This document shows positions 14,371-17,961 of a stretch of DNA of 17,961 bases, piece after piece. This DNA is from DASYRX01 sp036003845 (GTDB taxonomy: Bacteria; Gemmatimonadota; Gemmatimonadetes; Gemmatimonadales; Gemmatimonadaceae). A program made the position numbers and the translations under genes. Each line of letters starts with the position of its first letter. Position 1 is the stretch's first letter. The DNA is taken from NCBI GenBank assembly GCA_036003845.1, contig DASYRX010000186.1, positions 1 through 17,961 of the forward strand, in the 5' to 3' direction. Under the pieces are notes generated by a model, which was not told the origin of the DNA, did not search any database, and saw nothing but the letters and a program-made list of their open reading frames with translations.

Positions 14371-15792
14371 ATGATGAGGGCTAATCTCGGCGTGCGTGCG
14401 ACGCGCGTCGTCTCCCTTTCGCTCCTGCTGGGCGCGGGCTCGATCCGCGCACAGCCCGGCTTTCCACCTAACGATCCGGATAGCTGGGTCACCGCGGCCA
14501 CCGCTAAGATCTATTGCTCGGCCCTGTTCGTCTCCGGGCGCGATCCCGAGGAGGCACGGGCGCATCTGACAGGCTATTTCCTCGGACCCAAGATCGACTC
14601 GATCACGCACGTCGACGTCGATCGCACGAATAGGGTCGTAGGAGTTACAGTCGCGAATCGGGTCTCGCGTAAAGCCAAGTTCTACGGCGACCAGGGCTGC
14701 ATCATCCTCCAGCCGGGGAAGGACAGCATCTACTTCGCGCCCGTGAAGGCTGCGACCTCGCTGCCGCCCGCCGAGTCGATGGACTGGCCGATGGGTGATC
14801 GCATGCCTAACGCCCCGTTCCCTGCCGAGATCGACAGCGTGAAGCTACGCCAGGCGGTGGATGCCGCATTCGGTCCACAGGGGCTTACGGCGGCGTTTGT
14901 GGTCGTGTACAAGGGACGCATCATCGCGGAGCGCTACGCGCATGGCGCGAACAAGGACATGCCGCTGGAAAGCTGGTCGATGGGCAAGAGCATCACCGGC
15001 ACGCTGATCGGCCGTCTGCTGAATGATGGCGCGTTCAAGCTCGAGGACCCTGCCCCGATCCCCGAGTGGCACAAAACACCAGGCGATGCGCGCGCGAAGA
15101 TCCGCATCATGGATCTCATGCGCATGAGTAGTGGACTGCGTTTCAGTCGCGGCTCGCCGGAAGACATCCCCGGATATCACGACCACGACCTGGGATACTC
15201 CGGTGCGATCGATGCATTCGCGTTCTCGCTCTCGCGACCGTTGCAGTTCGAGCCGAATACGTTCGGACGCTATCGCAACGTCGATCCACTCACGTTAGGC
15301 TACATCATCCGTGAGACCGTCCGTAAGCGCGGCGAAGAGTATCTCACCTATCCGCGACGTGCATTGTTCGACAAACTCGGCATGCGCAGGCAGGTGCTGG
15401 AGACGGATCCGTACGGCAACTTCTTGCTCACTGGGTACGACTACGGAACCGCGCGGAACTGGGCGCGGTTAGGCATGCTCTATCTACAGGATGGCGTTTG
15501 GATGGGCGAGCGATTGCTGCCCGAAGGCTTCGTGAAGTTCGCGTCTACGCCGGCGCCGGCGTGGAAGCAGCCGGTGTACGGAGGGATGCTGTGGGTCAAT
15601 GCAGATAGCTCATGGTCCCTGCCGCGTAGCGCCTTCGCTTTCCGCGGTGCCGGTGAACAGGACGTGTTCATCGTTCCCTCGCACGACATGGTCATCGTGC
15701 GCATGGGACACTTTCCTGGCGCTCGCTGGGGGGCGCAGGACGTGCAACGCGCCAACGCGCTGCTGATAGAAGCCGTGCCGGCGAAGCGCTGA
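14371..15792 (+). CDS. Exported beta-lactamase-fold serine hydrolase
   Basis: A 473-residue exported enzyme of the class C beta-lactamase/penicillin-binding-like (serine hydrolase, MEROPS S12-like) superfamily. A signal peptide (VVSLSLLLGAGSIRAQ) is followed by an N-terminal extra region to residue ~150 with CSALFVSGRDPEEA and KFYGDQGC. The catalytic domain shows SMGK with Ser203 and Lys206, YRN with Tyr301 and Asn303, and GAGEQ in place of the third KTG-like box. That is the full SxxK/YxN set. Relatives include amide and ester hydrolases such as 6-aminohexanoate-dimer hydrolase; true beta-lactamase activity should not be assumed. Two adjacent ATG codons (14371, 14374) could start it; no strong ribosome site is seen. 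It ends 24 nt before the kinase gene on the same strand. Confidence 0.88.
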   Translation: MMRANLGVRATRVVSLSLLLGAGSIRAQPGFPPNDPDSWVTAATAKIYCSALFVSGRDPEEARAHLTGYFLGPKIDSITHVDVDRTNRVVGVTVANRVSRKAKFYGDQGCIILQPGKDSIYFAPVKAATSLPPAESMDWPMGDRMPNAPFPAEIDSVKLRQAVDAAFGPQGLTAAFVVVYKGRIIAERYAHGANKDMPLESWSMGKSITGTLIGRLLNDGAFKLEDPAPIPEWHKTPGDARAKIRIMDLMRMSSGLRFSRGSPEDIPGYHDHDLGYSGAIDAFAFSLSRPLQFEPNTFGRYRNVDPLTLGYIIRETVRKRGEEYLTYPRRALFDKLGMRRQVLETDPYGNFLLTGYDYGTARNWARLGMLYLQDGVWMGERLLPEGFVKFASTPAPAWKQPVYGGMLWVNADSSWSLPRSAFAFRGAGEQDVFIVPSHDMVIVRMGHFPGARWGAQDVQRANALLIEAVPAKR

Positions 15793-15816
15793 TCCATCGG
15801 CGACAGAGCGCGAGAG

Positions 15817-17961
15817 ATGCCGGATGATGCGCAGAGCCGCCTAACGCGGGCGCTCGCCACGCACTACCGAGTCGAGCGCGTGCTCGGATCCGGTGGGATG
15901 GCGACGGTTTATCTCGCGTACGACCTCAAACACAACCGTCAGGTCGCCATAAAGGTTTTGAAGCCGGAGGTCGCGGCCGCCGTCGGTGCCGATCGCTTTC
16001 TGCGCGAGATCGCGATCGCGGCGAAGCTGAACTACCCGCACATCGTGCCCCTCTTCGATTCCGGCGAAGCCGAAGGCCTCGTTTTCTACGTCATGCCCTA
16101 CGTCGCCGGCGAGTCGTTGCGTGATCGGCTGCGCCGAGAGAAACAACTCCCTGTGGACGAAGCCATCGGGATCGTGAAGCAGGTCGCCGCTGCACTCACA
16201 CATGCCGCCGGCCACGGAATCATCCATCGCGACATCAAGCCGGACAATATCCTGCTCATCGACGGCACGGCCATGGTCGCCGATTTTGGCATCGCGCGCG
16301 CCATCGTCGAATCCGGATCGGAGCGCCTAACGGCGACAGGCGGGGCCATCGGCACGCCGGCGTACATGAGCCCCGAGCAGGCGAGCGGCGCGCGCGATCT
16401 CGATGCGCGCAGCGATGTCTACGCCCTCGGCTGCGTCCTGTACGAGACGCTTGCTGGGGAGCCGCCGTACACAGGTCCAACATTGCAGTCTGTCATTGCG
16501 CAGCACCTCGCCAGCCCGGTGCCGCCGGTGCGACGGCTTCGTGAGCTCGTTCCGGAGTCGGTTGAGCGCGTCATAACGCGGGCGTTGGCGAAACTCCCAG
16601 CCGATAGGTTCGCGACCGCACAGGACTTCGCCAGCGCGCTGCGTGAACCGGCTGATGCGTTGTCGGCGAACCTAACGAATACACCGAGCAGTGTCATCAC
16701 GGCAGAGGTGAGGAAGCCGGCCTCGCGCGTGCTGCTGGTCGCTTCGCTCGCCGCCATCGCCGCACTGCTTCTGCTGACCGTGTATAACATCGGCGGCGTT
16801 CGTGACCGCCTAACAGGAGGAAGAGCGAGCGCCGGCGCGGCCGATGTCCGGCGCTCATTGGTGGTTCTGCCGTTCCAGAACGTCGGCGCGGCTGACGAAG
16901 AGTATTTCAGCGATGGTCTTACCGAGGAGTTGATCGTCGCACTCTCCCAGTTGCGCTCACTTCGTGTCGCGGCGCGAACGTCGGCCTTCGCGTTCAAGGG
17001 GCAGGCACGCGATGTGCGCGAGATCGCCCGCGCGCTGAGCGTCGCATCAGTCCTCGTAGGGAGTGTCCGCAAGACTGAGAATCGCGTGCGGGTGACAGCA
17101 CAGCTCGTCGATGCCGCGACTGGGCTAGACGTCTGGTCCGAGACGTATGAGGAGCGCGACCTCTCTGACATCTTCGAAATCCAGGAAGACATCGCGACGA
17201 AGATCGCCGGCGCGCTCGAGGCAGACCTCGAGGCTTCGGAGCGAGTGCGTCTGGCGCGCAAGCCGACTGAGAATCTCGAGGCCTACACGCTCTACCTCAA
17301 GGGTCTGTACTTCTGGAACCGTCGGGGGGAGCGCCTAACGCGAGCCCTGGACTTTTTCAACCGTGCGATCGCGGTTGACTCACAGTACGCGCGCGCCTAT
17401 GCCGGCATCGCCAGCACCTTCGCCCCGCTCGGCATCCACGGCCACATGCATCCCGACTCGGCGCGCCGGCGCTTGCGCGAGGCGGCTTTGCGCGCGATCG
17501 CCATCGATAGCAACCTCGCCGAAGGGCACACGGCACTCGCGGCATATTACCACTTCTACGAATGGGACTGGCCAGCCGCCGAGCGTGAATTCAAACGCGC
17601 GATTGAATTGGATCCGAGCTTCACGACGGCGCACTTGTGGTATGGCTACTCTCTCGAAGCTATGCGCCGCTTCCCCGAAGCGATCGCCGAGCGGAGTAAA
17701 GCGCGCGAGTTGGATCCATTGTCGGCGACGGCGGCCGGCGGAGTCGGCGGAGCCATCGTTGTAGCGCACGGCGATTACGAACGCGCGAAGAGTCTTTATC
17801 GCGAATCGATCGAGCTCGACCCAAACTTCTGGCAGGCATACGACAGCTTCGGAACCCTGCTGGAGGTGACGGGAGACTTCAGCGAAGCGCGTCGCATGTT
17901 CGAGCTCGCAGTGCAAAATGCAGGACACACGCAGAAGCCGAAGGCCGGGCTCGCGCGCGAG
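15817..17961 (+). CDS. Ser/Thr protein kinase with TolB-like region and TPRs (3' end outside window)
   Basis: At least 715 residues, open to the window end. A Hanks-type kinase fills residues ~18-275: LGSGGMATVYLA (24-34), VAIKVL with Lys46, HRDIKPDN with Asp139, DFG with Asp156, and GTPAYMSPEQ. A linker leads to one membrane segment (VLLVASLAAIAALLLLTVYN, about 305-325). Next come a TolB-like nucleotide-cyclase-associated region from residue 347 (SLVVLPFQNVGAADEEYFSD, GLTEELIVALSQ) and TPR repeats from ~488 (for example AERAFKRAIELDP-like and ARAYAGIAST units). The cytoplasmic kinase is therefore joined to a probably periplasmic sensor/scaffold half. This layout is common in Gemmatimonadota and Acidobacteriota. 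The ATG at 15817 has only a weak GAGAG ahead. Substrates and signals are unknown. Confidence 0.93.
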   Translation, partial: MPDDAQSRLTRALATHYRVERVLGSGGMATVYLAYDLKHNRQVAIKVLKPEVAAAVGADRFLREIAIAAKLNYPHIVPLFDSGEAEGLVFYVMPYVAGESLRDRLRREKQLPVDEAIGIVKQVAAALTHAAGHGIIHRDIKPDNILLIDGTAMVADFGIARAIVESGSERLTATGGAIGTPAYMSPEQASGARDLDARSDVYALGCVLYETLAGEPPYTGPTLQSVIAQHLASPVPPVRRLRELVPESVERVITRALAKLPADRFATAQDFASALREPADALSANLTNTPSSVITAEVRKPASRVLLVASLAAIAALLLLTVYNIGGVRDRLTGGRASAGAADVRRSLVVLPFQNVGAADEEYFSDGLTEELIVALSQLRSLRVAARTSAFAFKGQARDVREIARALSVASVLVGSVRKTENRVRVTAQLVDAATGLDVWSETYEERDLSDIFEIQEDIATKIAGALEADLEASERVRLARKPTENLEAYTLYLKGLYFWNRRGERLTRALDFFNRAIAVDSQYARAYAGIASTFAPLGIHGHMHPDSARRRLREAALRAIAIDSNLAEGHTALAAYYHFYEWDWPAAEREFKRAIELDPSFTTAHLWYGYSLEAMRRFPEAIAERSKARELDPLSATAAGGVGGAIVVAHGDYERAKSLYRESIELDPNFWQAYDSFGTLLEVTGDFSEARRMFELAVQNAGHTQKPKAGLARE

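Larger units (their letters stand above)
161..17340. repeat. Dispersed short word CGTTAGGY (about 38 copies)
   Basis: GTTAGG or CCTAAC occurs about 38 times by eye, about one per 470 bp. Plus-strand GTTAGG begins near 161, 1311, 2061, 2612, 2828, 3748, 4754, 4998, 5442, 6798, 6969, 8136, 9723, 9816, 10345, 10735, 12349, 12464, 15294 and 15468. CCTAAC begins near 3925, 4171, 4327, 5841, 6147, 7678, 8659, 9374, 11922, 13741, 14356, 14467, 14806, 15840, 16326, 16671, 16809 and 17334. C precedes the word (in GTTAGG orientation) in 33 of 38, and it is followed by C in 25 and T in 10. The copies are not paired and lie in genes and spacers alike. The role is unknown. Confidence 0.9.

Noticed and set aside
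14371..15792. Calling the serine hydrolase an antibiotic-resistance beta-lactamase
   Set aside because: It has SxxK and YxN, but these are shared by many esterases and amidases of the fold. The N-terminal extra region and the GAGEQ third box do not fit a typical class C enzyme.
16419..17261. A 280-residue minus-strand open frame
   Set aside because: It is the antisense shadow of the kinase/TolB/TPR gene and is Ser/Arg/Ala-rich with no domain.
1..17961. CRISPR arrays, tRNA or rRNA genes, transposases, prophage genes
   Set aside because: No direct-repeat/spacer pattern, cloverleaf, rRNA motif or mobile-element protein was seen on either strand.

Overview
The window looks like chromosome of a high-GC, Gram-negative, free-living bacterium. 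A Gemmatimonadota (Gemmatimonas/Gemmatirosa-like) origin is my best inference. The grounds are the large number of predicted lipoproteins and signal-peptide hydrolases, a Ser/Thr kinase fused to a TolB-like region and TPRs, an OmpA-type outer-membrane protein, and the overall protein style. No 16S or other lineage marker is present, so the phylum call is inference.

Layout. (1) 1-626, minus strand: a translation pair, rpmE (bL31) followed by the 5' part of prfA (RF1). A good sigma70-like promoter lies at 661-689. (2) 731-1850, plus: two tandem paralogous small lipoproteins, each preceded by a conserved ~92-bp leader. (3) 2026-6540, plus: an exported SnoaL/NTF2-like protein, an alpha/beta-hydrolase lipoprotein, a PQQ-dependent sugar-dehydrogenase-like protein and an M20-type peptidase-like lipoprotein. 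(4) 6552-6659: a large imperfect palindrome built from GCGGAT-type units between convergent genes. (5) 6672-8240, minus: an exported protein of unknown function, then a second alpha/beta-hydrolase lipoprotein. (6) 8312-9727, plus: a sulfatase lipoprotein. (7) 10016-12293, plus: a compact three-gene run of a beta-propeller-like lipoprotein, a spondin-N lipoprotein and a DM13-domain protein. (8) 12295-13551, minus: an OmpA-C protein convergent with the DM13 gene. (9) 13783-17961, plus: a lone PAS-domain protein, a beta-lactamase-fold serine hydrolase, and a Ser/Thr kinase/TolB/TPR protein cut by the window end.

Most genes encode exported or envelope enzymes, so this is largely a periplasmic and cell-surface catabolic or envelope neighbourhood beside a housekeeping translation pair. 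No tRNA, rRNA, CRISPR array, transposase or integrase was seen.

The most striking signal is not a gene. The short word GTTAGG (consensus CGTTAGGY) or its complement occurs about 38 times, on both strands, in genes and spacers, and in different reading frames. This is more than ten times my hand estimate for chance and resembles the behaviour of a DNA uptake or other genome-wide recognition word. Further points are a tandem lipoprotein duplication whose untranslated leader is better conserved than the proteins, an M20-like protein lacking expected metal ligands, a sulfatase with a variant metal site, a probable non-ATG start for prfA, and the spondin-DM13 pairing.
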